Source of the DNA: Alphaproteobacteria bacterium
GTDB taxonomy: Bacteria; Pseudomonadota; Alphaproteobacteria; Rhodospirillales; Rhodospirillaceae
Length of the DNA: 64,000 nt
Reading direction: 5' to 3'
Assembly (NCBI GenBank): GCA_003246625.1
Contig: QJZR01000014.1
Coordinates: 161,860-225,859 of the forward strand
Numbering within the stretch: the first letter of the stretch is position 1; each line of letters opens with the position of its first letter. The translations under genes and the position numbers were made by a program. Positions 37,410-49,854 of the stretch are shown here, one piece after another. Under the pieces are notes generated by a model. That model worked only from the letters and a program-made list of their open reading frames with translations, was not told the origin of the DNA and did not search any database.

Positions 37410-38018
37410 TCAATGTGCGAAGATGTCGTTTTCGGCCCAGCCCGCAAGGTCGAGCGCGGCGCGGGTGCCGAGGAAGGCGAAACAGGCCAGGGCCAGCTCG
37501 GCGCGGCCCTCGCGGACGAGCAGGGCGTCCAGTTTTTCCTTCAGACGGTGCAGGTGCAGCACGTCGTTGGCGGCGTACTGCTGCTGTTCGGCGGAAAAGC
37601 TCTCCGCCCCCCAGTCCGAGGTCTGCTGTTCCTTCGACAACTCGACGCCGAGAAGATCGCGGCAGATGTCCTTCAGGCCGTGGCGGTCGGTGTTGGTGCG
37701 GCAGAGCTTCGAGGCGATCTTGGTGCAGTACACCGGCGCGCAGGCCACCCCCAGGTGGCGCGCCACCATCGCCACGTCGAAACGGGCGAAGTGGAAAATC
37801 TTGAGAAGCGTGGGGTCGGCGAACAGCGCCTTCAGGCGGATCGCGTCCATCCCCGGCACGATGCGGACCAGGTGGGCGTCGCCGTCACCCGCCGACAGCT
37901 GCACCAGGCACAGCCGGTCGCGCTGCAGGTTCAGACCCATGGTCTCGGTGTCCACCGCGACGGAGCCGGAGAAACGAACGGATTCGGGAAGGTCGCCGTG
38001 ATGCAGGAAAATCGCCAT
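37410..38018 (-). CDS. rnd: Ribonuclease D-like 3'-5' exonuclease
   Basis: A 202-residue DEDDy exonuclease. Exo I is VAVDTETMGL (Asp and Glu), Exo II is IFHFARFDVAMV, and Exo III is YAANDVLHLHRL with the conserved Tyr four residues before Asp. It lacks the C-terminal HRDC domains of E. coli RNase D, so it is the short alphaproteobacterial type, probably trimming tRNA 3' ends. It lies just after tRNA-Leu on the same strand and before the LPS genes. The start has GAGGGCGG upstream. Confidence 0.88.
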   Translation of the reverse strand: MAIFLHHGDLPESVRFSGSVAVDTETMGLNLQRDRLCLVQLSAGDGDAHLVRIVPGMDAIRLKALFADPTLLKIFHFARFDVAMVARHLGVACAPVYCTKIASKLCRTNTDRHGLKDICRDLLGVELSKEQQTSDWGAESFSAEQQQYAANDVLHLHRLKEKLDALLVREGRAELALACFAFLGTRAALDLAGWAENDIFAH

Positions 38019-38122
38019 TGCCGCCCTCTTGAAACAGGCCCTCGCGCGGGCGCATCAGGGTACGACCGCGCTCGCCGGGATCAAAGAGCAAAAATGCCGC
38101 GGGATGTATCGATTGTCGGCGG

Positions 38123-38209
38123 TGGTGCCCAGGAGAAGACTCGAACTTCCACGGTATTTCTACCACAGGTACCTGAAACCTGCGCGTCTACCAATTCCGC
38201 CACCTGGGC
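38123..38209 (-). tRNA. tRNA-Leu (anticodon CAG)
   Basis: Acceptor arms GCCCAGG (5') and CCTGGGC (3') pair fully, with an encoded ACCA end. The D arm contains GGCGGAATTGGTAGACGC. The anticodon stem CAGGT/ACCTG encloses the loop TTCAGGT, giving anticodon CAG. A long variable arm (about TGGTAGAAATACCG) marks a class II tRNA, and the T arm has TTCGAGT. 87 bases including CCA. Confidence 0.96.
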
Positions 38210-38494
38210 ACTGTCCGTCGAACCATCCGGGCGAGGGGCTGGCCCGTCGCCCAACCGGAGCAGCCGGTCAGTGAGGCACGGTTTATGCGGGCTTCATGCG
38301 GCAAAGTCAACACCCTTTTTTCGCCCGCGTTCGGGGTTCCGAAGGGGCACGGGCGTATAGGCCGAAAGATATGACCGGAACATGACTTCCGTCGAGAAAT
38401 GACAATTCCGCGCCCCTGCCTATATGGACAGATGCGCGCCGTCTTCCTATAAAGGCGGGCACGAAGGCCATTGCGGCAGGGGAGTGGAGCAGCG

Positions 38495-39484
38495 ATGACG
38501 AGAAGGCGATTGGTCACGGTTTTCGGCGGCTCCGGCTTCATCGGACGCCATTTGGTGCAACGCCTGGCGGCGACCGGCGCGGTCCTGCGCATCGCCATCC
38601 GCTATCGCGAGGACGCCCACTTCCTGAAGACGATGGGCGACGTCGGCCAGATCACCACCCTGGAAACCGACATCGCCGACCCGGCGGAGGTCCGCCGCGC
38701 GGTCGAGGGCGCCGATTGGGTGGTCAACCTGGTCGGCATCTTCCACCCCCACGGCCACCATACCTTCGATAACCTGCACGCCAAGGCGCCCGGCGTCATC
38801 GCCGCCGCGGCCAAGGAGGCGGGGGTCAGCCGCTTCGTCCACGTTTCGGCGATGGGCGCCGACGCCACGGCCGAATCCGATTACGCCCGGACCAAGGCGG
38901 AGGGCGAGCAGGCGGTCCTTTCCGCCTTCCCCGGCGCCACCATCGTCCGGCCCAGCGTCGTCTTCGGGCCGGAGGACAACTTCTTCAACCTGTTCGCCCG
39001 TTTGGCCATCTTCTCCCCCTTCCTGCCGGTGATCGACAAGAACGCCTGGGGGCGCGGCGGCAAGGGGCTGTTCGGCAACGGCGGGCCGAAGTTCCAGCCG
39101 GTCTACGTCGGCGACGTCGGCGACGCCATCGTCGCCGCGCTGAAGTCCGACGCCTGCGGCGGCAAGACCCTCGAACTGGGCGGTCCGCACGTCTATTCGA
39201 TGCGCCGGATCATGGAAATGACGCTTGTCGAAATCCGCCGCAAGCGCCGCCTGCTGCCGTTGACCTTCGGCATGGCGCGCTTCCAGGCGGCGTTGATGAG
39301 CCTGTGGCCGAAGCCGCTGCTGACCCGCGACCAGGTGCTGATGATGATGCGCGACAACGTGGTTTCCGGGAACTATCCGGGATTCGCCGAGCTTGGCATC
39401 GAACCCACCACAGCGGAAACCATCCTGCCCACCTACCTCAACCGCTTCCGCAAGACCCACCGCCAGGTGATGGTCGGCCGCTAG
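38495..39484 (+). CDS. NDUFA9-like NAD(P)-binding protein (complex I associated type)
   Basis: A 329-residue atypical short-chain dehydrogenase of the complex I NDUFA9 subfamily. The Rossmann motif VTVFGGSGFIGRHLVQRL is at the N-terminus, then DWVVNLVGIF, RFVHVSAMGADA and the YARTK catalytic-site remnant (SDYARTKAEGEQAV); RPSVVFGPEDNFFN is typical. In bacteria the protein is not a core complex I subunit; it may bind ubiquinone or lipid. The ATG at 38495 is preferred over a TTG at 38471 as GGGGAG lies just upstream. In alphaproteobacteria it often lies beside uppP, as here. Confidence 0.87.
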   Translation: MTRRRLVTVFGGSGFIGRHLVQRLAATGAVLRIAIRYREDAHFLKTMGDVGQITTLETDIADPAEVRRAVEGADWVVNLVGIFHPHGHHTFDNLHAKAPGVIAAAAKEAGVSRFVHVSAMGADATAESDYARTKAEGEQAVLSAFPGATIVRPSVVFGPEDNFFNLFARLAIFSPFLPVIDKNAWGRGGKGLFGNGGPKFQPVYVGDVGDAIVAALKSDACGGKTLELGGPHVYSMRRIMEMTLVEIRRKRRLLPLTFGMARFQAALMSLWPKPLLTRDQVLMMMRDNVVSGNYPGFAELGIEPTTAETILPTYLNRFRKTHRQVMVGR

Positions 39485-39489
39485 GGTAA

Positions 39490-39540
39490 ACTAGGCCGGG
39501 CGCCGCCCGGACCCGCTGGGGCCTTGGGCCCCAGGCCCCA
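39490..39540 (+). repeat. Intergenic repeat block M1, copy C
   Basis: This 51-base block has arms GCCGGGC/GCCCGG and CTGGGGCC/GGCCCCAG. It matches the M1 block of the repeats at 7091-7144 and, reversed, 50853-50908. Here it lies alone, between the NDUFA9-like gene and the bidirectional terminator. Confidence 0.7.
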
Positions 39541-39546
39541 TGCGTA

Positions 39547-39591
39547 TTCGAAGAAAAAGGGCCTCCCTTGCGGGGGCCCTTTTTCTTCGAA
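39547..39591. terminator. Perfect bidirectional terminator
   Basis: Arms TTCGAAGAAAAAGGGCC (39547-39563) and GGCCCTTTTTCTTCGAA (39575-39591) are a perfect 17-base inverted repeat with an 11-base loop. The A5 and T5 tracts make it a terminator in both directions, for the NDUFA9-like gene (plus) and uppP (minus). Confidence 0.9.
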
Positions 39592-39593
39592 CG

Positions 39594-39660
39594 GGTTCGG
39601 GAGGTCCGGAGGGTCCGCGACCCTCCGGCGGGGTCCAGGGGCGGAGCCCCTGCCCGGGTT
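39594..39660. repeat. Palindromic GC-rich repeat downstream of uppP
   Basis: Two stem-loops in tandem, arms GGAGGGTC/GACCCTCC and CAGGGGC/GCCCCTG, with a GGGGTCC linker. It resembles the palindromic blocks of the other intergenic repeats but is not the same sequence; it abuts the uppP stop. Confidence 0.5.
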
Positions 39661-40488
39661 CTACCCCAGGCAGCGGTCGAAGCCGGGGATGAAGCCATAG
39701 GCGGCGGCCAGCAGGGCGCCGCCCAGGATGACGCGATAGAAGGCGAAGGGGGCGAAGCTGGCGTTCTTCAGCCAGTGCATCAGGACCGCGATGGCGATCA
39801 AGGCGGTGACGAACGACAGTCCCGCCGAATAGAGGGCGGCGGTGGTCAGCAGCGGCTGGTTGGCGTGATAGATATCCAGTCCGGCCAGGGTTCCGGCGGC
39901 GACGATGGTGGGAATCGACATCAGCATCGAAAAGCGGGCGGCCTCGCCCCGCTCGTAGCCGAGGAAACGGGCGGCGGTCATGGTGATGCCGCTGCGGCTG
40001 GTGCCGGGGATCAGGGCGATCGCCTGGGCGATGCCGATCGCCACCGCGTCGGGCATGGTCATGTGTTCGATGCGCCGCACCGTCAGGCCGATGCGGTCGG
40101 CGACGAAAAGCAGCAGGCCGAAGCCCAGGGTGGACCAGCCCATCACCAGGATGCTGCGTCCGGCGGTCGCCACCATGTCCTTGGCCAGGATGCCCGCCAC
40201 CACCACCGGGATCGTCGCGACGACGATGTGCAGGGCCATCCGTCCGCCGGGGGATTTGCGCATCCGCGCCGCCGCCCACAGGCCGAGGATCATCTTCCAG
40301 ATGTCGCGCCAGAAGTACAGCACCACCGCGCCCAGGGTGCCGACGTGCATGGCGATGTCCATGTCCAGCCCCTGATCGGGCCAATCGGCGACGCAGGGCA
40401 CCAGGATCAGGTGCGCCGAGGAACTGATCGGCAAGAATTCGGTGATCCCCTGGACGACTGCCAGAACGATCAAGTTCAGCCAGGTCAT
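39661..40488 (-). CDS. uppP: Undecaprenyl-diphosphatase UppP (BacA)
   Basis: A 275-residue membrane phosphatase that recycles undecaprenyl diphosphate to the monophosphate for peptidoglycan and polysaccharide export. The two conserved motifs are VQGITEFLPISSSAHLILV at the N-terminus and LIPGTSRSGITMTAARFLG in the middle (catalytic Glu and Ser/Arg). About eight helices. Length usual. The family gives bacitracin resistance when overproduced. It is near the NDUFA9-like and FzlA-like genes, a neighbourhood common in alphaproteobacteria. Confidence 0.95.
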   Translation of the reverse strand: MTWLNLIVLAVVQGITEFLPISSSAHLILVPCVADWPDQGLDMDIAMHVGTLGAVVLYFWRDIWKMILGLWAAARMRKSPGGRMALHIVVATIPVVVAGILAKDMVATAGRSILVMGWSTLGFGLLLFVADRIGLTVRRIEHMTMPDAVAIGIAQAIALIPGTSRSGITMTAARFLGYERGEAARFSMLMSIPTIVAAGTLAGLDIYHANQPLLTTAALYSAGLSFVTALIAIAVLMHWLKNASFAPFAFYRVILGGALLAAAYGFIPGFDRCLG

Positions 40489-40830
40489 GATACGGAAGTC
40501 CCCTTTTCTCGGAGCCCGCTGGGTGCGGGTCTTGGCGTTGCGGACGGTTCCCCTGGCGGGGCGTCCGTCCCTTTCATAGCACGCGCCCGGGGTGCACCCA
40601 AATGAGATTTAGTAATCATATGTTTACTAAATATGCGGACTTTGCCCCGGTCCGCGCGGAATTGTCACCATGACGCCGGAAAATTAGGTCAGTAATACTG
40701 ACGAAGATGCGTTTTCCCTCTCGTCAGGGACGGGGAAATCCACTAAGAGTCCGCACGACTCCGCGATGCGCGCGGGGGTGGTGGTGCTCGCCCGTTCACG
40801 GGAAGGGGCTCAGAGGAAAGGGAACCAGGC
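40489..40830. promoter_or_regulatory. uppP-gltD divergent regulatory region with two dyads
   Basis: A 342-base gap without a gene. It holds a 26-base dyad (arms ATTTAGTAA 40607-40615 and TTACTAAAT 40624-40632), a perfect 15-base palindrome GTCAGTAATACTGAC (40688-40702) and a GGGTGCACCC palindrome (40590-40599). The first two are AT-rich and share the core AGTAAT; they are probably regulator sites or promoter parts of gltDB, whose start is 128 bases beyond the second. Confidence 0.5.
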
Positions 40831-42285
40831 ATGGCTCAGAACAAGATGCTTCAGTTCATCAAGCTGGAGCGCCGCACCCCGGACAAGCGCGCCGCCGCCG
40901 AACGCGGCCAGGACTTCGACGAGATCTACGGCGGCTTCGACGTCGAGCGCGCCACCGCCCAGGCGTCGCGTTGCGAGCAGTGCGGCATTCCCTTTTGCAG
41001 CCTGCGCTGCCCGCTGCACAACAACATCCCCGACTGGCTGATGCTGGCCGCCACCGGCCGCCTGGAGGAAGCCTACGCGGTGTCCTCGGCGACCAACACC
41101 CTGCCCGAGATCTGCGGCCGCATCTGCCCGCAGGACCGCCTGTGCGAGGGCTCCTGCGTGCTGGAGCAGTCGGAACACGGCGGCGTCACCATCGGCGCGA
41201 TGGAAAAATACATCGCCGATTCCGCGTTCGAGGCGGGTTGGGTGAAGCCGTTCACACCGAAGGTGGAGCGCCAGGAGTCGGTGGGCATCGTCGGCGCCGG
41301 TCCGGCCGGTTTGGCCGCCGCCGAACAGCTGCGCCGCCTGGGCTACAAGGTGGAGGTCTACGACCGCTACGACCGCGCGGGTGGGCTTCTCGTCTATGGC
41401 ATTCCCGGTTTCAAGCTGGAGAAGGACGTGGTGGCGCGCCGGGTCTCGGTGTTCGAGAAAAGCGGCGTGGTCTTCCATCACAACGTCGACGTCGGCAAGG
41501 ACGTCTCGCTGGCCGACCTGCGCAAGAAGCACGCCGCGGTGGTCATCGCCACCGGCGTCTACGCGGCGCGCGGCCTGGGCATTCCCGGCGCGCACCTGGA
41601 AGGGGTGATCCCGGCGCTGGAATACCTGACCTGCTCCAACCGGCTGAACATGGGCGACCGCGTCGCCGACTTCGATTCCGGCCGCCTGAACGCCAAGGGC
41701 AAGAACGTGGTGGTGGTCGGCGGCGGCGACACCGCGATGGACTGCCTGCGTACCGCGCTGCGGCAGGGCGCGGCATCGGTGAAATGTCTGTACCGCCGCG
41801 ACCGCGCCAACATGCCGGGTTCGCAGCGCGAAGTGGTCAACGCCACCGAGGAAGGCGCGGAATTCGTCTGGCTGGCCGCGCCGGAAGAGGTGGTCGGCGG
41901 CGCCGAAGGCAAGGTCGCCGGGGTGCGCACGGTGAAGATGCACCTGGGCCTGCCCGACGCTTCCGGACGGCAGAGCCCGACGCCGGTGCCGGGGTCCGCG
42001 CACGTGGTGCCCGCCGACATGGTGCTGGCCGCCCTGGGCTTTTCGCCCGAGGACCTGCCGGTTCTGTTCGGCGAGCCCGATCTGGCGGTGACCCGCTCGG
42101 GCACCCTGGCGGTCGATCCGGCGACGATGATGACCAGCCTGGATGGGGTTTTCGCGGCGGGCGACATCGTCCGCGGCGCGTCGTTGGTGGTGTGGGCGGT
42201 GCACGAGGGGCGCGACGTCGCCCACCGCATTCACGCTTATGTGCAGCAGGGGTCGGCCGCGGCCTCCCTGGTCAACGCGGGTTGA
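40831..42285 (+). CDS. gltD: Glutamate synthase (NADPH) small subunit GltD
   Basis: A 484-residue beta subunit that oxidises NADPH and feeds electrons to GltB for glutamate formation from glutamine and 2-oxoglutarate. N-terminal iron-sulfur Cys are 48, 51, 56 and 60 (SRCEQCGIPFCSLRCPLHNN), with a second group in EICGRICPQDRLCEGSC. The FAD site is GIVGAGPAGLAAAEQL (about 152-167) and the NADPH site VVVVGGGDTAMDC (about 290). The ATG has AAAGGG upstream. gltD precedes gltB by 16 bases, the reverse of the E. coli order but as in Azospirillum. Confidence 0.96.
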   Translation: MAQNKMLQFIKLERRTPDKRAAAERGQDFDEIYGGFDVERATAQASRCEQCGIPFCSLRCPLHNNIPDWLMLAATGRLEEAYAVSSATNTLPEICGRICPQDRLCEGSCVLEQSEHGGVTIGAMEKYIADSAFEAGWVKPFTPKVERQESVGIVGAGPAGLAAAEQLRRLGYKVEVYDRYDRAGGLLVYGIPGFKLEKDVVARRVSVFEKSGVVFHHNVDVGKDVSLADLRKKHAAVVIATGVYAARGLGIPGAHLEGVIPALEYLTCSNRLNMGDRVADFDSGRLNAKGKNVVVVGGGDTAMDCLRTALRQGAASVKCLYRRDRANMPGSQREVVNATEEGAEFVWLAAPEEVVGGAEGKVAGVRTVKMHLGLPDASGRQSPTPVPGSAHVVPADMVLAALGFSPEDLPVLFGEPDLAVTRSGTLAVDPATMMTSLDGVFAAGDIVRGASLVVWAVHEGRDVAHRIHAYVQQGSAAASLVNAG

Positions 42286-42301
42286 GGAAAGGACCGGAAC
42301 A

Positions 42302-46882
<4,581 letters not shown>

Positions 46883-46918
46883 TCGCCGCCGCATCGTCGC
46901 GCCCGTCTTGGCGGGATG

Positions 46919-46948
46919 ACCGGGCCCTTCGGGGCCCGGTTCTTTTTT
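46919..46948 (+). terminator. Rho-independent terminator of gltDB
   Basis: Arms ACCGGGCCC and GGGCCCGGT with a TTCG-type loop (46919-46940) are followed by TCTTTTTT. It lies 37 bases after the gltB stop. Confidence 0.9.
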
Positions 46949-47001
46949 GTGGGTGGAACTTGCCTGGTCGGGGTGATAGTTTGCCCCCAAATGGACAAGA
47001 A

Positions 47002-47844
47002 ATGTCCGTGCAAGGGAAAGGCCGGTTTGCGATGCCGACCCAGGATTCGATCTTCCGTCCGACCGTCGAGGCGCTGTTCAAGCTCTTCTCCAACGCGTTG
47101 CTGGAGAAATTCAACCAGCCGGGGCATAGCTCCATCAGTCGTGACGAGGTAGAGGCGATTCTCGCCTATTTTCAGGCGGGCAGCCCGGAACTCGATGCCT
47201 ATTACGAGCGCCTGTTCGGCGCCTACGACCGGCTGAATTCCGCGCTGGCGATGAACCGCATGCGCTCGGACGAATTCAATCGCCTGATCGTCGAAAGCTT
47301 CGAGGACCGTCTGACCGACCGCGCCGCCCCCAAGGACGGCAAGATTCCCACCGACCGCATCCCGCGCGAGACCCTGCCCGCGATGTTCCACGTGTTGCGG
47401 CAGATCCTGGGCGCCGAGTTCACCGAAAAGTCGGCGACCATCTGCCGCGAGGCGCGTCACGCCATTCAGGAGCGCGACGGCCCCGCCTTCTCGTGGGAGG
47501 TATTCTTCCTCGACCCGGCGATGGTGCAGGTGCAGCAGCGCGCCATCGCCCGCTTCATCGTCTATTTCCGCGAGGACTTCGAGAAGAAGAAGAAGTGGCT
47601 TGTCCGGTCGCTCAACTACAACGCCTCGGAATCCGACCTGCGCGGCGGCCTGGCCAGTTCCTACCTGTTCACCGAGGGCAAGCTGAAGATCCTGCTTTAT
47701 GCGATGATCCGCCGCGTCGATGCCGGGTCGATGACCGCCGCGGAACGGGCGATTCTGGTCAAGAATATCGGCGAGGAACGGATCAAGACCATCGAGCGGG
47801 TCAAGATGGACGTCAAGTTGCTTGACGATAACCGCCTCTTCTAA
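47002..47844 (+). CDS. Conserved-looking protein of unknown function (280 aa)
   Basis: A 280-residue soluble, mostly helical protein with no signal peptide and no membrane segment. Notable stretches are FRPTVEALFKLFSNALLEKF, RMRSDEFNRLIVESFEDRL, IPRETLPAMFHVLRQILGAE and the basic EDFEKKKKWLVRSLNYNAS. The end (SMTAAERAILVKNIGEERIK) is also charged. I do not recognise a family. Its start is uncertain: ATG 47002 or, ten residues later, 47032; neither has a strong ribosome site. It lies after the gltB terminator and 24 bases before the FzlA-like gene on the same strand. Confidence 0.7.
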   Translation: MSVQGKGRFAMPTQDSIFRPTVEALFKLFSNALLEKFNQPGHSSISRDEVEAILAYFQAGSPELDAYYERLFGAYDRLNSALAMNRMRSDEFNRLIVESFEDRLTDRAAPKDGKIPTDRIPRETLPAMFHVLRQILGAEFTEKSATICREARHAIQERDGPAFSWEVFFLDPAMVQVQQRAIARFIVYFREDFEKKKKWLVRSLNYNASESDLRGGLASSYLFTEGKLKILLYAMIRRVDAGSMTAAERAILVKNIGEERIKTIERVKMDVKLLDDNRLF

Positions 47845-47868
47845 CACAAAATTACCTGGAGGCGCCCG

Positions 47869-48561
47869 TTGGTCGTGGCGCTTGGCGGGTTCAAGATGAT
47901 CGTCTGCGTACATCAGGTACTTTGCGCGGCGTCGCGCGCGCTTCGGGTGCAGCTTGCCGAAAAGGGGCTGTCGTTCGAACTGCGCGCCGAGCGTCCATGG
48001 GAACGCGCGCCCGAATTCCTGCGGCTCAACCCGGCGGGGGAACTGCCGGTGCTGCTGGACGAGGCGCGCACGGTGGCGGGCGTCCTTCCCGCCCTGGAAT
48101 ACGTCGAGGAGGTCCACCCCGAGCCGCCGCTTCTCGGCCGAAGCCCGGAACAGCGGGCGGAGGTCCGCCGCCTGCTGCATTGGTTCCTGGCGAAGTTCGA
48201 ACACGAGGTAACGCAGCCGATCGTCGGCGAAAAGCTGATCAAGCGCCTCTCCGCCGGGGGGGCGCCGAATTCCCGCGCGATTTCGGCGGGCAGGCTGAAC
48301 ATCCACGTTCACATGGACTACATCGCCTGGCTGATGGAACGCCGCCGCTGGCTGGCGGGGGAGACGATGACCCTGGCCGACATCGCGGCGGCGGCGCAGT
48401 TCTCGGTGGTCGACTTCGCGGGCGAGGTTCCCTGGACCCGCCATCCCGAGGCCAAGGACTGGTACGCCCGCATCAAGTCGCGTCCCACCTTCCGGCCGCT
48501 GCTGGCCGACCGGCTGCCCGGCATCGTGCCGCCCGCCCATTACGCCGATCTCGATTTCTGA
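47869..48561 (+). CDS. fzlA: FzlA-like glutathione S-transferase-fold protein
   Basis: A 230-residue GST-fold protein. The N-terminal thioredoxin-like half (MIVCVHQVLCAASRALRVQL, RLNPAGELPVLLDE) lacks a clear catalytic Ser/Tyr. The C-terminal helical half ends in RPLLADRLPGIVPPAHYADLDF-like sequence (TFRPLLADRLPGI then PPAHYADLDF), which I associate with FzlA, the Caulobacter FtsZ-binding protein needed for constriction. Its place near uppP and the NDUFA9-like gene fits. The likely start is TTG 47869, with GGAGG six bases upstream; ATG 47896 is the alternative. Assignment to FzlA is from recollection of the tail and synteny. Confidence 0.7.
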   Translation: MVVALGGFKMIVCVHQVLCAASRALRVQLAEKGLSFELRAERPWERAPEFLRLNPAGELPVLLDEARTVAGVLPALEYVEEVHPEPPLLGRSPEQRAEVRRLLHWFLAKFEHEVTQPIVGEKLIKRLSAGGAPNSRAISAGRLNIHVHMDYIAWLMERRRWLAGETMTLADIAAAAQFSVVDFAGEVPWTRHPEAKDWYARIKSRPTFRPLLADRLPGIVPPAHYADLDF

Positions 48562-48574
48562 GAAGGAGCCCACG

Positions 48575-48973
48575 ATGACCGACGACCGTACCCCCTCGCG
48601 CTACGAGACGGGGCTCGCCACCCAGGCCGCGATCGCCGGCAAGGCGGGGCCGGCGGTGCTGGACGCCCTGGCCGACATCGCCCCCGACTTCGCCAAGCTG
48701 TTGGTCGAGTTTCCCTTCGGCGACATCTATTCCCGTCCCGGCCTGGACCTGCGCAGCCGGGAAATAGTCACCGTGGCCGCCCTGGCGGCGATGGGCAACG
48801 CCCAACCGCAGCTGAAGATCCACATCGGCGCGGCGCTCAACGTCGGGGTGACGCGCGGGGAGATCGTCGAGATTTTGATGCAGATCGCCGTCTACGCCGG
48901 GTTTCCCGCGGCGCTGAACGGCCTGTTCGCGGCGAAGGAGGTCTTCGCCGCCCGCGACGCGGACGGCGAATAA
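48575..48973 (+). CDS. Carboxymuconolactone decarboxylase-family protein
   Basis: A 132-residue all-helical protein of the CMD/AhpD-like family. Typical sequences are DIYSRPGLDLRSREIVTVAA and LKIHIGAALNVGVTRGEIVE followed by YAGFPAALNGL. No CXXC motif of AhpD-type peroxidases is present, so it is nearer to the 4-carboxymuconolactone decarboxylase branch; substrate unknown. The start has AAGGAG six bases upstream, 13 bases after the FzlA-like gene. Confidence 0.87.
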   Translation: MTDDRTPSRYETGLATQAAIAGKAGPAVLDALADIAPDFAKLLVEFPFGDIYSRPGLDLRSREIVTVAALAAMGNAQPQLKIHIGAALNVGVTRGEIVEILMQIAVYAGFPAALNGLFAAKEVFAARDADGE

Positions 48974-48983
48974 CGGTTCGTCC

Positions 48984-49853
48984 CTACGGTTTCGCCGGGG
49001 CGGCGGGACTTTCCGCCGCGGGTTCCGGGAATTCCAGAAGTTCGATGTTGCGGCGCACGTCCTCGGCCATCGGCGAGTCCTCGGGCAGGGCGGCCAGCGC
49101 CGCCGCCCAGTCGGCGCGCGCCGCGTTGGCCTGCTTCAGCAGGCGGTGCACGATGCCGCGTTCCAGCCGCGCGGCGGGGTCGGCGGGGGCGCCTTTCACC
49201 GCCGCGTCCAGATCCTGCAAGGCAAGGTCGAGGGCGTCGAGGAAGCGATAGGCGGAGCCCCGCACCACCCGCGCCTCGACGCTTTTCGGCGCCAGCTTCA
49301 GCGCCTCGGTGGCGTCGTCGACGGCCAAGCCGTAGTTCTGCGCCCGCGCGCGGATGCGGGCGCGCGACAGCCACAGGGCGGCGTTCTTCGGCGTCAGGCG
49401 GATGGCGGCGGAAATCGCGCCGTTGGCGTTGTCCCAGTTCTTCGCGTCGGCCCAGGCCCGCGCCGCCTGTTCCAGCAGCCCGGCGCTGACGTCGTCGTCC
49501 TGGTGCCCCTGCTGCGCCATATCCTGCAAGCGGGTCGCCGCCTCGGTGGCGAAGCCCATCTTCAACAGCGCCGCCGCCGCGCAGTGCTTGGCGGGGGTGC
49601 CGCCGCCCAGCGCGACCCACGAGTCGGCGTCGTCGAAGGCGTCCTTGGCGTTGACGTCGATCCTCGCCATGCAGGCGGCGTAATGGGCGGCGTCGGCCTT
49701 GCGCGCCGCCATCGCGGCGGGGGTCGGCGGCTTGCCCTGCGGTTTTTCCGCGTCCGCCGCCTGGGCGGGAACGGCGAACAGGACGGCGCATTGAGCCACG
49801 GCGGACAGCAGTGCTAGTCTAGCGGCGCGGCGGGGAAACCAGGAAAGCGACAT
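48984..49853 (-). CDS. Exported TPR-repeat protein
   Basis: A 289-residue protein with a signal peptide (RLALLSAVAQCAVLFAVPAQ, cleavage after AQA) and at least three tetratricopeptide repeats, in the region 115-245 (for example AARAWADAKNWDNANGAISA and AALWLSRARIRARAQNYGLA). TPRs make a protein-binding scaffold; its partner is unknown. Its start codon lies one base from the divergent start of the SDR gene, so its promoter must sit inside that gene. The C-terminus is Pro/Ala-rich. Confidence 0.78.
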   Translation of the reverse strand: MSLSWFPRRAARLALLSAVAQCAVLFAVPAQAADAEKPQGKPPTPAAMAARKADAAHYAACMARIDVNAKDAFDDADSWVALGGGTPAKHCAAAALLKMGFATEAATRLQDMAQQGHQDDDVSAGLLEQAARAWADAKNWDNANGAISAAIRLTPKNAALWLSRARIRARAQNYGLAVDDATEALKLAPKSVEARVVRGSAYRFLDALDLALQDLDAAVKGAPADPAARLERGIVHRLLKQANAARADWAAALAALPEDSPMAEDVRRNIELLEFPEPAAESPAAPAKP

Positions 49854-49854
49854 C

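Noticed and set aside
42143..42301. Extended N-terminus for gltB
   Set aside because: It would overlap gltD by more than 140 bases; the start at 42302 places the catalytic Cys at the expected position 50.
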